Assembly (NCBI GenBank): GCA_021767845.1
Contig: JAASSQ010000075.1
Span: 1 to 12,025 of the forward strand
Direction: 5' to 3'
Length of the DNA stretch: 12,025 nucleotides
From: Roseovarius sp.
GTDB lineage: Bacteria; Pseudomonadota; Alphaproteobacteria; Rhodobacterales; Rhodobacteraceae
This document shows, in pieces, positions 1 through 6,438 of the stretch; positions within the stretch are counted from its first letter, which is position 1; every line of letters starts with the position of its first letter. The translations under genes and the position numbers were made by a program. Under the pieces are notes generated by a model. The model was not told the DNA's origin and did no database searches. It saw only the letters and a list, made by a program, of their open reading frames with translations.

Positions 1-130
1 CGCCCGACAGGCTGCGCATCGTCTCGACCGCCCAGACATTCCACGTGGCATGAAAATCGAACAGCGTGCCATCCTTGTCGAACAGCACGCCGTCAACCTT
101 TCTTGCGCGGTCAGGGACGGGGGTGGTCAT
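1..130 (-). CDS. HAD-family hydrolase (phosphoglycolate phosphatase-like), N-terminal part only
   Basis: Only the first 43 codons are inside the window; the gene runs off the left edge. Residues 17-23 read FDKDGTL, the HAD motif I, with Asp18 as expected nucleophile and Asp20 as the general acid/base, followed by FDFHATW. This start of motif I followed by a short Phe/Trp-rich stretch is typical of small phosphatases annotated as phosphoglycolate phosphatase or generic HAD hydrolases. The ATG overlaps the stop of the upstream DUF3572 gene as ATGA, so the two are translationally coupled. Substrate cannot be judged because the cap domain and motifs II-IV are missing. Confidence 0.85.
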   Translation of the reverse strand, partial: MTTPVPDRARKVDGVLFDKDGTLFDFHATWNVWAVETMRSLSG

Positions 131-411
131 GTCCAGTTCACCTGTTCGCACCCTGGAAGCGCCGCGCGCGCGCGCAACGGCAGGTCGTTTTCCATGCCCT
201 GCGCCGCGCAACAATCGATCACCCAAGCATCATCCATCAGGATGAAATCCAGCACAGACCCAAGAAAAGCGGGGTCTTGCGCATTCTCGCGCAGGTCTTG
301 CTGCGACACCCCGGTCGCCCCCATGAAGACCGGCAACAACTCTTCATTGCCCGCCAGCCAGGCCAGGCAGTTCAGCGCGACGGTTTCGGCGGATTCCTGC
401 GTGAGGGTCAA
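127..411 (-). CDS. DUF3572 family protein
   Basis: A 94-residue soluble acidic protein with the pattern of the alphaproteobacterial DUF3572 family: an N-terminal SAETVALNCLAWLAGNEELL helix, a central FMGATG turn, and the conserved FLGSVLDFILMDDAWV segment at about residues 49-64. No function is established for the family. The start is unusual: the codon at 411-409 is TTG, preceded by AGGAA at a spacing of nine bases, and no in-frame ATG lies upstream that would fit the family's N-terminus. Its stop overlaps the ATG of the HAD gene. It is divergent from the PleD-like gene, separated by 86 AT-richer bases that must hold both promoters. Confidence 0.82.
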   Translation of the reverse strand: MTLTQESAETVALNCLAWLAGNEELLPVFMGATGVSQQDLRENAQDPAFLGSVLDFILMDDAWVIDCCAAQGMENDLPLRARAALPGCEQVNWT

Positions 412-497
412 TTTGATTAATTCCTGGAAAGGTTTTCTTAACCAGTCAAAGTGATAGTGAAGCTCGAGTAAAGAGCAAGTCCGAAAGGCGGCTTCCC

Positions 498-1889
498 ATG
501 TCCGGGAAAGTTCTCATTGTTGATGGCCTCGCGACCAACAGGATCGTCCTGAAGGTGAAACTGTCGAGCGCCTATTACGACGTTCTGCAGGCCGCGACCT
601 CTGCCGACGCCCTGGCCCTTGCCGCCACCGAGGCGCCCGACCTGGTCCTCTGCGCCCCGATACTGCCGGATGCAACCGGGCGCGACCTCGTGCGCCGGAT
701 CAAGGCGCGGTTCGGCAGCGATGCGCCGCCCGTCATCCTGTTCCTGCATGACAACGCCCCCGAGACGCGGCTGGCGGCCCTGCAGGCAGGCGCGCACGAC
801 ATCCTCGTGAAGCCCGTAGATGATATCGAGCTTCTGGCGCGGCTGCGCAGCGTCTTGCGGCAGCACCAGTCGGACCGCGACCTGCGCGTCCACGCCGGCC
901 CCGCCTCGGCGCTCGGGTTCGGCGAGGCCGCGGCCGCCTTCCGCCCCGCCGCGCGCATCGGGCTGATCGCGCCGGGCGGCAGCGTCGCGCCGATGCGCGC
1001 GGCCAGCCTCGGGCGGCTCTACAATGCCACGGTCACGCCGCTCGACCCCGAAAGCGCGCTGCTGTCCAGCCGGCGGGGCGATCCGCCCGACCTTTACCTC
1101 CTGCAGGTCTCCCGCCGCGGCCAGGCCGAGGCGTTCGACCTGATCGCCAAGCTGCGCGCCGCCCCGCACAGCCGCCATCGGCCGATCATCGCCCTTTTGT
1201 CCGCGGATGCGGCAGGCCTTGCGGCGGGGCTTTTGGACATGGGTGCCGAAGGCGTGGTGGGCGAGGCCACCGACCCCGCCGAAATCGCGCTGCGGCTCGC
1301 CCGGCATCTCGACGGCGCGCGGCACGCCGAAACCCTGCGCGAGCAGTTGCGCAACGGGTTGCGCGCCGCGGTGATCGACCCTCTGACGGGTCTGCACAAT
1401 CGCCGCTATGCCCTGCCGTTCCTTGCTCGGCTCAACGACACGGCGCAGCGCGACGGGCGCAGCTTCGCGGTGATGGTGGCCGATCTGGACCATTTCAAGC
1501 GGATCAATGACCGGCATGGCCATGCCGCCGGCGACGCGGTTCTCAGGCAGGTCGCCCGGCTGCTCAAATCGAACCTGCGCGACGAGGACATGATCGCCCG
1601 CATCGGCGGCGAGGAATTCCTGATGGTCCTGCCCGATGTCTTGCGTGACACGGCCCTGCGCACCGCGCGGCGGTTGTGCACCGTCATCCGCAACAGCCCC
1701 TTCCAGGTGCCCTCGACCGAAGCGCCGGTGCAGGTCACCATCAGCATCGGCGTCACCCTCGCCTGCCCGCGCCCCGGCACGCCGCCAGCCGGAGTGGACA
1801 GCCTGATCGACGCGGCCGACCGCGCGCTCTACGACTCGAAGTCCTGCGGGCGCAACATGGTCACCGTCTGCGGCCAGTCCGCGGCCTGA
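498..1889 (+). CDS. pleD: PleD-like diguanylate cyclase response regulator (REC-REC-GGDEF) with degenerate receiver
   Basis: 463 residues with PleD architecture: receiver 1 at about 1-125, adaptor receiver 2 at about 152-272, GGDEF domain at about 288-460. The cyclase half looks intact: DPLTGLHNRR at 294-303, DLDHFKRIND at 329-338, GGEEF at 370-374, and an RxxD inhibitory site (Arg361, Asp364) five residues before GGEEF, so it should make c-di-GMP and be product-inhibited. Receiver 1 is damaged: the acidic pair is D9-G10 rather than DD, the phospho-acceptor position is Ala53, and the switch Thr/Ser position is Leu83; only Lys105 is kept. Receiver 2 also lacks an acceptor (Gln203). Canonical PleD dimerises on phosphorylation of receiver 1, so this copy is probably constitutive or controlled another way. 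AAGGCGG lies about seven bases before the ATG. Confidence 0.9.
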   Translation: MSGKVLIVDGLATNRIVLKVKLSSAYYDVLQAATSADALALAATEAPDLVLCAPILPDATGRDLVRRIKARFGSDAPPVILFLHDNAPETRLAALQAGAHDILVKPVDDIELLARLRSVLRQHQSDRDLRVHAGPASALGFGEAAAAFRPAARIGLIAPGGSVAPMRAASLGRLYNATVTPLDPESALLSSRRGDPPDLYLLQVSRRGQAEAFDLIAKLRAAPHSRHRPIIALLSADAAGLAAGLLDMGAEGVVGEATDPAEIALRLARHLDGARHAETLREQLRNGLRAAVIDPLTGLHNRRYALPFLARLNDTAQRDGRSFAVMVADLDHFKRINDRHGHAAGDAVLRQVARLLKSNLRDEDMIARIGGEEFLMVLPDVLRDTALRTARRLCTVIRNSPFQVPSTEAPVQVTISIGVTLACPRPGTPPAGVDSLIDAADRALYDSKSCGRNMVTVCGQSAA

Positions 1890-1897
1890 TCCGAAGC

Positions 1898-2404
1898 TCA
1901 GCCCCCGTCCCGCTGACCGTGATGCGGGTGCCGCCCGTGCTCCAGCCGGTCGGCAAAGGCCGCGCGTTCCGACGGGCTCATCGCCTCCAACCGGTCCAGC
2001 AGCAAAGTCTGGCCCAGTTCCAGCCGGTCGGTCAAAAGGCCCCGCATCCGCGCCATATGGGCCTCGACCGCCGCGCGCTGGAAGGGCTCGGCGCGCAAGT
2101 CATCCAGCAGCGCCTCGAAGGCCGCGCGATGCGCCGCGCGCCCGGGCCGGCCGTCGCGATAGGCCTGCCGCATCCGTTGCGAGATCGCGCGGCGGTCCTC
2201 GCGGCTCAACGCCCGGGTCATCGGCCCGCCCGCCGCGTCCAGCCCCGGCCCGTGATGGCCATGCCCCCAGCCGCCCCACAGCCCGGCACCCACCAAGGCA
2301 CCGACGACCAGAAGGTTCAGCGCCAGAGAGGCAAAGAGCAGGACCCGCAGCCCGCCCGTCAGACCACCGCCCCCGCCCGTTCCGGTTTCACTCGGCTGCA
2401 CCAT
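1898..2404 (-). CDS. Periplasmic heavy-metal sensor, CnrX/CpxP-like (Metal_resist family)
   Basis: 168 residues: a Gly-rich N-terminus, one membrane segment at about 18-44, then a helical periplasmic domain rich in Arg, Ala, Met and His. The body shows the LxxExR-type helices of the Metal_resist/CpxP group (for example the LSREDRRAISQRMRQA helix at 67-81). His clusters occur just outside the membrane (HGHHG, 48-52) and at the C-terminus (HGRHPHH, 156-162), suitable for metal binding. I chose the ATG at 2404, which overlaps the upstream stop as TGATG and has GAAGGAG seven bases before it; a GTG at 2407 would give GTGA overlap but sits only four bases from that ribosome site. It ends eight bases from the convergent PleD-like stop. 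Role as metal sensor is inferred from family and neighbours. Confidence 0.78.
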   Translation of the reverse strand: MVQPSETGTGGGGGLTGGLRVLLFASLALNLLVVGALVGAGLWGGWGHGHHGPGLDAAGGPMTRALSREDRRAISQRMRQAYRDGRPGRAAHRAAFEALLDDLRAEPFQRAAVEAHMARMRGLLTDRLELGQTLLLDRLEAMSPSERAAFADRLEHGRHPHHGQRDGG

Positions 2405-2757
2405 CACAACGCTCCTTCGACAAGATCAAGGCCCGTGCCCGGGGCAAGGTCGATGATATAGGCGACATCCGCGCCCGGCAGATAGGCGCTTATCCCCTCG
2501 GGCGGGCTGGCCCCGATCCAGACGCCGGCCAATGTCGCGGCCAGAAGCCCCGCCGCCGCCGGCCAGCCGCCGATGGCCCTGAGCACCGGCCGCCACCCAC
2601 GCCGGGGAACGGTCCGAACCGGCGCCGGGGTGGCCTGCACCGCCTCGGCATCGGCCAGCACGCGCGCCAGCAGCGCATCCGGGGGCGCGAGGGGCCGCGC
2701 CCGCGCCGCCTTGAAATGCGCCTCGAGCGCCTCGACATCCTTGTTGGTCTCAGTCAT
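2404..2757 (-). CDS. Probable single-pass anti-sigma factor
   Basis: 117 residues: a charged, helical cytoplasmic part (1-60), one membrane segment at about 64-84 (GWPAAAGLLAATLAGVWIGA) and a short periplasmic tail of about 33 residues. No enzyme motif and no CHCC zinc anti-sigma motif is visible, so the call rests on size, topology and context. Its ATG overlaps the sigma-factor stop by eight bases (ATGACTGA) and its stop overlaps the sensor start, so the three proteins are made as a coupled set. This matches the CnrY position in CnrYXH-type systems: small cytoplasmic sigma-binding segment, one membrane helix, and a periplasmic end that could be read by a CnrX-like sensor. Direct sigma binding is inference. 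Confidence 0.62.
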   Translation of the reverse strand: MTETNKDVEALEAHFKAARARPLAPPDALLARVLADAEAVQATPAPVRTVPRRGWRPVLRAIGGWPAAAGLLAATLAGVWIGASPPEGISAYLPGADVAYIIDLAPGTGLDLVEGAL

Positions 2758-3328
2758 CGACGATCCCCAATTCCTCGCGACGTCCAGACAGATCGGCTGA
2801 AAGCGCCCGTTTCCCGCGCGCGATCAGGCTTTCGACGGCCTCGACGCTCGTTTCCATGATCTCCGCGATCTCGGGATTGCCGAGATCCTCCAGATGCCGC
2901 AGCACCACCGCCTGCCGCTGCCGGGCGGGCAGCCGCGCCAAAGCGGCGTGCAACGCCTCGGCCCGCGCCGTGCCTTGCATGGCGGCATCCGGGCCAAGCG
3001 CCTGGTCCGCCAGCACCGGCGCGGCGTCCAGCCCCACGGCCCTGCGCTTGCGCAGCCGGTCGGTGCAGAGGTTGGCCACGACACGATAAAGCCAGGTGGT
3101 CACCTTGGCCTCGCCCTGCCGCCACTCGGGCGCGACCCTCCACAGCCGCAGCATCGCCTCTTGTGCGACTTCCTCGGCCTCTGCCCGGTCGCCCAGCAAA
3201 CGGTGCGCGTGGGCCAGAACCCGCGGCGTCAGGCGCAGCGTCAGCGCACGCGCCGCCGCCCGGTCCCCGTTGGCAAAGAGGACCAACAGCGCGTCGTCCG
3301 GTATGTCGCTCATCGCATCCAGCGCCAT
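2750..3328 (-). CDS. ECF-family RNA polymerase sigma factor
   Basis: 192 residues with only sigma regions 2 and 4. Region 2 (about 25-95) includes LLGDRAEAEEVAQEAMLRLW and the WLYRVVANLCTDRLRKRR promoter-melting segment. Region 4 (about 124-176) includes ALARLPARQRQAVVLRHLE and the helix-turn-helix NPEIAEIMETSVEAVESLIA followed by RGKRAL. It should redirect RNA polymerase to a small regulon, normally including its own locus, and be held inactive by the membrane protein encoded next. No extra C-terminal domain is present. The start is uncertain: ATG at 3328 has GGGAAG abutting it; an in-frame ATG at 3313 gives the more usual MSD start but has no good ribosome site. It lies 98 bases downstream of the EF-hand gene on the same strand. 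Confidence 0.9.
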   Translation of the reverse strand: MALDAMSDIPDDALLVLFANGDRAAARALTLRLTPRVLAHAHRLLGDRAEAEEVAQEAMLRLWRVAPEWRQGEAKVTTWLYRVVANLCTDRLRKRRAVGLDAAPVLADQALGPDAAMQGTARAEALHAALARLPARQRQAVVLRHLEDLGNPEIAEIMETSVEAVESLIARGKRALSADLSGRREELGIVDD

Positions 3329-3426
3329 CTTCCCTGTCCCGGCCCCGCATCATGCGCCGCGCAGCGCCCGGCTGCAAACCGTCGGGGCAGGCCCAACCGC
3401 CCCGCCCCGGGCTTGCGGCAGACCGC

Positions 3427-4134
3427 TCAGTCGTCCCGGCGGTGCCGCATGCCGTGGCCTTCGCCATGTCCACGGCCCTTGCCCATCTCTCGGCCATCGT
3501 CGTCACCGTAGTAATGGTAATGGGTGTGGTAATGGACCTCGTCGGCCCCGTGCGACCGGTGCATCCTGCGATGATCCTGACCATCACGGCCATGCCCTTT
3601 CATCATGCCGGACCGCTCGCCCTGCTTGCCGGCGTCACGCATGCAGTCGCCTTGGCCCTTGCGCCCCTCGGACATGCGGCCGCGATGCATCTGGCCGACG
3701 GCCTCGAATTCCTCGGCCGAGATGGCGCCGTCGCCATCGGCGTCATGGCGCTCAATCATTCGGGCCATGCGACCCGAACGGACTTCTTCAAGGGTCAGCA
3801 TCCCGTCGCCGTCCTGATCCTGCTGCGCGATCATCTGCTCGGCGCGGCTCGTCATGCGCTCCAGCATCCGGGCCTGCATGGCCTCGGCCATTTCCTCGGC
3901 CGACAGCCTGCCATCGCCATCGGCATCGGCGCCGGTGAACCGCTCTGCCGCGCGGCCCTGCATCTCCTCTTGCGTGATGCGGCCATCGCCATCCGCGTCA
4001 AGCTCGGAAAAATCGAAGGCGGGGCCGTGCCCACCCTCCATGCCCTGCGGCATGCCCTGCTGGGCAACCGTCCAGCCCGCCGTGGCCACGATCAGGGCCG
4101 ATGCTGCCCCGGCAATCAGATACCCGCGTTTCAT
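3427..4134 (-). CDS. Secreted four-EF-hand calcium-binding protein with His-rich C-terminal tail
   Basis: 235 residues. Residues 1-25 form a signal peptide (MKRGYLIAGAASALIVATAG, cleavage likely near AQQ). Four canonical 12-residue EF loops begin at Asp46, Asp70, Asp106 and Asp131, each of D-x-D-G-D-G form with Glu at position 12, so all four should bind calcium. Residues 181-235 are a disordered-looking tail with eleven His, including HYHTHYHYY at 201-209, plus a DDD cluster, resembling a transition-metal-binding segment. The start is the ATG at 4134, with GAAGGAG eight bases upstream; a longer in-frame reading from 4188 would bury the signal peptide. It precedes the ECF sigma, anti-sigma and sensor genes and is probably part of the same regulon or operon. 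Role in metal or calcium buffering is inference. Confidence 0.85.
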   Translation of the reverse strand: MKRGYLIAGAASALIVATAGWTVAQQGMPQGMEGGHGPAFDFSELDADGDGRITQEEMQGRAAERFTGADADGDGRLSAEEMAEAMQARMLERMTSRAEQMIAQQDQDGDGMLTLEEVRSGRMARMIERHDADGDGAISAEEFEAVGQMHRGRMSEGRKGQGDCMRDAGKQGERSGMMKGHGRDGQDHRRMHRSHGADEVHYHTHYHYYGDDDGREMGKGRGHGEGHGMRHRRDD

Positions 4135-4363
4135 GTCGAATGCTCCTTCGCTTTGGTCATGTGCAAAACCGGCCTCGTTGCCGATCACAGGGGTTCATAC
4201 GAAGCGCGCGGCACATTCCGTCGCGCCACAGGCGGGTGCGGCGGTCACGCTTGCGTGATCGGCGGCGCGCCCCGGTTTGCGACATCCCGCCGCAACGGCA
4301 TTCCGACACCTTCATATCCCGACGCGGATGTTCCAAGTTCCCAGGATCAGCGCGAGGGACATC
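4135..4363. promoter_or_regulatory. Divergent control region between EF-hand and DUF983 genes
   Basis: This 229-base gap must carry promoters for both directions. On the minus strand two similar elements occur: GGAAT-N15-TATGAA (4219 to 4194) and GGAAC-N13-TATGAA (4334 to 4311), the latter preceded by GGAACTT, which resembles ECF -35 boxes. The spacing is shorter than usual for ECF promoters, so this is weak evidence. A two-armed palindrome TCACGC-TT-GCGTGA lies at 4245-4258 and could be an operator. On the plus strand GAGGGA at 4355-4360 is the ribosome site of the DUF983 gene. Confidence 0.35.
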
Positions 4364-4753
4364 ATGGCACACACGCACGAACACAGCCCGGAACGACCGC
4401 TTTGGCCCGCCATGCGCAAGGGGTTTCGGCGCAAATGCCCCAGCTGCGGCAGCGGCCCGATCCTCAAAAGCTACCTGACGGTACGCGACACCTGCACCGT
4501 CTGCCGCGAGGATTTCAGCCATCACCGCGCCGATGACGGGCCGGCCTACCTGACCATCCTGATCGTCGGGCACCTGATGGCGCCGCTGCTGCATGTGGTC
4601 TTCGTGATGTGGCGGCCCGAGCCGCTGGTCCTATTCACCGTATTCGCGGTTGGATGCGTGACACTCTCGCTGTATCTTCTGCCACGATTGAAGGGAATGA
4701 TCGTGGCGTTCCAATGGGCCCGGTATATGCACGGCTTCGGAAGTTCCGCCTGA
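4364..4753 (+). CDS. DUF983 family zinc-ribbon membrane protein
   Basis: 129 residues. The N-terminal cytoplasmic part holds two Cys pairs, CPSC (25-28) and CTVC (44-47), a zinc-ribbon arrangement, with the family motif FSHHRADDGPAY at 51-62 between ribbon and membrane. Two membrane segments follow at about 63-83 and 87-107, then the LPRLKGMIVAFQWARYMHGF ending that is diagnostic for DUF983. The biochemical role is unknown. The ATG at 4364 has AGGGA five bases upstream; earlier in-frame ATGs lack this. The Nudix gene follows after 34 bases on the same strand, so they are likely cotranscribed. Confidence 0.88.
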   Translation: MAHTHEHSPERPLWPAMRKGFRRKCPSCGSGPILKSYLTVRDTCTVCREDFSHHRADDGPAYLTILIVGHLMAPLLHVVFVMWRPEPLVLFTVFAVGCVTLSLYLLPRLKGMIVAFQWARYMHGFGSSA

Positions 4754-4787
4754 TCGCCCTCGCGGCGACGGAAGGGCCAGAAGACGC

Positions 4788-5483
4788 ATGACCGACAAAT
4801 CCGCCATCCGCGATGCCGCGACGGTGATCGCCCTGCGCGACCGCACCGGGGATCCGCATGTTCTGATGGGTCAACGCGGCGCCGGTGCGGCCTTCATGCC
4901 CAACAAGTTCGTGTTTCCCGGCGGCGCCGTGGATGCGGCAGACGCGGCTGTGCCGCTGGCCCGCCCGCTGCCGAAACTCTGCACCTCGAGGCTGTGCGAG
5001 GACTGCACGACCGATCTGGCCCATGCGCTTGCCGCCGCCGCGATCCGCGAGCTGTGGGAGGAAACTGGCCTGATGCTGGGTATGCCCGGCGACTGGTCCA
5101 GCGCGCCTCCGCCCGACTGGACCGCCTTTGCCGAGCATGGCCTGCTGCCCACGGCCGACGCGCTGCAGTTCGTGTTCCGGGCGATCACCCCGCCGGGACG
5201 GCCCCGCCGCTTCGACGCGCGGTTCTTCCTGGTGGATGCCGACGCGATCACCGGCGATCTGGACGATTTCACCGCCGCCTGTGACGAGCTTTCGCACCTG
5301 CAATGGGTGCCGCTGGCCCGCGCCCGCGAGTTCGATCTGCCCTTCATCACCGAGGTCGTGCTGGCCGAGGTGGCCGCCCGCGCCCACGACACCGCGCCGC
5401 CCGCCTCGGTGCCGTTCTTCCGAAACGACGACGAGGAAAGCCTCTTTCTGCGCCTGCGCGGCCGCAGCCCGCTGACCGGCTGA
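4788..5483 (+). CDS. Nudix hydrolase with a split Nudix box
   Basis: 231 residues. The fold start (AATVIALRD, 10-18), the FVFPGGAVD segment (41-49) and the catalytic helix AAIRELWEETGLML (84-97) are clear; Arg87, Glu88, Glu91, Glu92 and Gly94 match REUXEEXGU, where the glutamates coordinate magnesium. Between the Gly46 region and the catalytic helix there is an insertion of about 30 residues, so the box is not contiguous, as in the NUDT7/NUDT19-like branch that hydrolyses CoA derivatives. The insertion contains Cys65, Cys70 and Cys73. The C-terminal half includes RFFLVDAD and LQWVPLARA strands found in the same branch. Substrate is not determined by sequence; a nucleotide or CoA-type diphosphate is the family expectation. 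It converges on the EamA gene with a 30-base gap lacking an obvious terminator. Confidence 0.87.
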   Translation: MTDKSAIRDAATVIALRDRTGDPHVLMGQRGAGAAFMPNKFVFPGGAVDAADAAVPLARPLPKLCTSRLCEDCTTDLAHALAAAAIRELWEETGLMLGMPGDWSSAPPPDWTAFAEHGLLPTADALQFVFRAITPPGRPRRFDARFFLVDADAITGDLDDFTAACDELSHLQWVPLARAREFDLPFITEVVLAEVAARAHDTAPPASVPFFRNDDEESLFLRLRGRSPLTG

Positions 5484-5513
5484 TCGCCGCAGCGGCCCAC
5501 ACGCCAACGCCGC

Positions 5514-6416
5514 TCACCCCAGCAGGACGAGGCCCAGGATGCTAACGCTCAACAGGCCGACCCCAAGCCCCTCGCGCCGCGTCATGCGCTCACGGAAGAC
5601 CGCGACCGAGACGAGGATCGAGAAGATCACCTCGATCTGCCCCACCGCGAAAACCAGAGCCGCGTTCTGCAAGGTGAAGGCCGTGAACCAGCACAGGCTG
5701 CCGCCCATGCTGGCCAGCCCGATCAGCACGGCAACCCGGCGCGCGCGCCACAGCGCGCGCAACTGCCCCGCCTCGCGCCAGCCCAGCCACAGCCCCAGGC
5801 CAAGCGCTTGGCTGACCGTCACCACCACCAGCGCAACGCCCGCGCGCAACAGCGGATCGTCGCTTGCCACCTCCAGCGTGGCGCCGCGATAGGCCACAGC
5901 CGAGACCGCGAAGAACGCCCCCGAGGCAAGGCCCAGCCCCGCCGCCCGATTCGCCATGCGCCGCGCGCTCAGCCCCGGCAGGCCCGCATTGTCCGACAGC
6001 ACCACCACCCCAAGAAGCCCGATCACGATCGCGGCCACCGCCGGCGCGCTGATCCGGTCGCCCAGCACCAGCACGCCGAACAGCGCGGTCTGGATGACCT
6101 CGGTTTTCTTGAAGGTGATGCCGACCGCGAAGTTGCGCGCCGCGAACAGCGCCACGACGCACCAGGTCGCCAGCACCTGCGCCACCGCGCCGGTCATCGC
6201 ATAGGCCCAGAACGCCCCGCCGCGCGCGGGCAAGCCGGCCCCCGTCCACAGGGCATATCCCGCCACACCCGCCACAACGAACGGCGCCGAATAGGCAAAC
6301 CGCGCCAGCGTCGCCCCGCCGGCGGACAGCGCGCCGAGGCTCAATTGCTTTTGAAGCATGAACCGCACCGTCTGGAACGCCGCCGCGGCCACCGAAAGGA
6401 TCACCCACGCCTCCAT
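5514..6416 (-). CDS. EamA/DMT-family inner-membrane transporter
   Basis: 300 residues, almost entirely hydrophobic, with about ten membrane helices arranged as two EamA repeats (about 4-140 and 158-298). The repeats end in matching segments, VLGDRISAPAVAAIVIGLLG near 117-136 and FRERMTRREGLGVGLLSVSI near 274-293, the E/D-R-hydrophobic pattern seen at the end of each EamA half. The family exports or takes up small metabolites; the substrate here is unknown. The N-terminus MEAWVILSVAAAAFQTVRF fits the first helix, so the ATG at 6416 is accepted although the ribosome site is weak. It begins 22 bases after the desaturase stop and probably relies on that transcript. Confidence 0.85.
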   Translation of the reverse strand: MEAWVILSVAAAAFQTVRFMLQKQLSLGALSAGGATLARFAYSAPFVVAGVAGYALWTGAGLPARGGAFWAYAMTGAVAQVLATWCVVALFAARNFAVGITFKKTEVIQTALFGVLVLGDRISAPAVAAIVIGLLGVVVLSDNAGLPGLSARRMANRAAGLGLASGAFFAVSAVAYRGATLEVASDDPLLRAGVALVVVTVSQALGLGLWLGWREAGQLRALWRARRVAVLIGLASMGGSLCWFTAFTLQNAALVFAVGQIEVIFSILVSVAVFRERMTRREGLGVGLLSVSILGLVLLG

Positions 6417-6438
6417 GGCGCGCAGCTATGCCCTGAAT

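Noticed and set aside
438..1523. 361-codon open frame on the minus strand
   Set aside because: It is antisense to the well-supported PleD-like gene; the translation is Gln/Arg/Gly-rich with no domain, typical of a GC-rich shadow frame.
3340..3426. Terminator between the EF-hand and ECF sigma genes
   Set aside because: A CGGGGC/GCCCCG stem with a long loop exists but no T-run follows, so cotranscription remains possible.
4135..4188. 18-residue extension of the EF-hand protein
   Set aside because: It would place the signal peptide internally; the ATG at 4134 has GAAGGAG at ideal spacing.
3163..4536. 457-codon open frame on the plus strand
   Set aside because: Runs antisense across both the ECF sigma gene and the EF-hand gene and into the DUF983 gene in another frame; no coherent domain.
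5484..5513. Terminator between the convergent Nudix and EamA genes
   Set aside because: Only a five-base GCCGC/GCGGC pairing with a one-base gap and no T-run; too weak to call.
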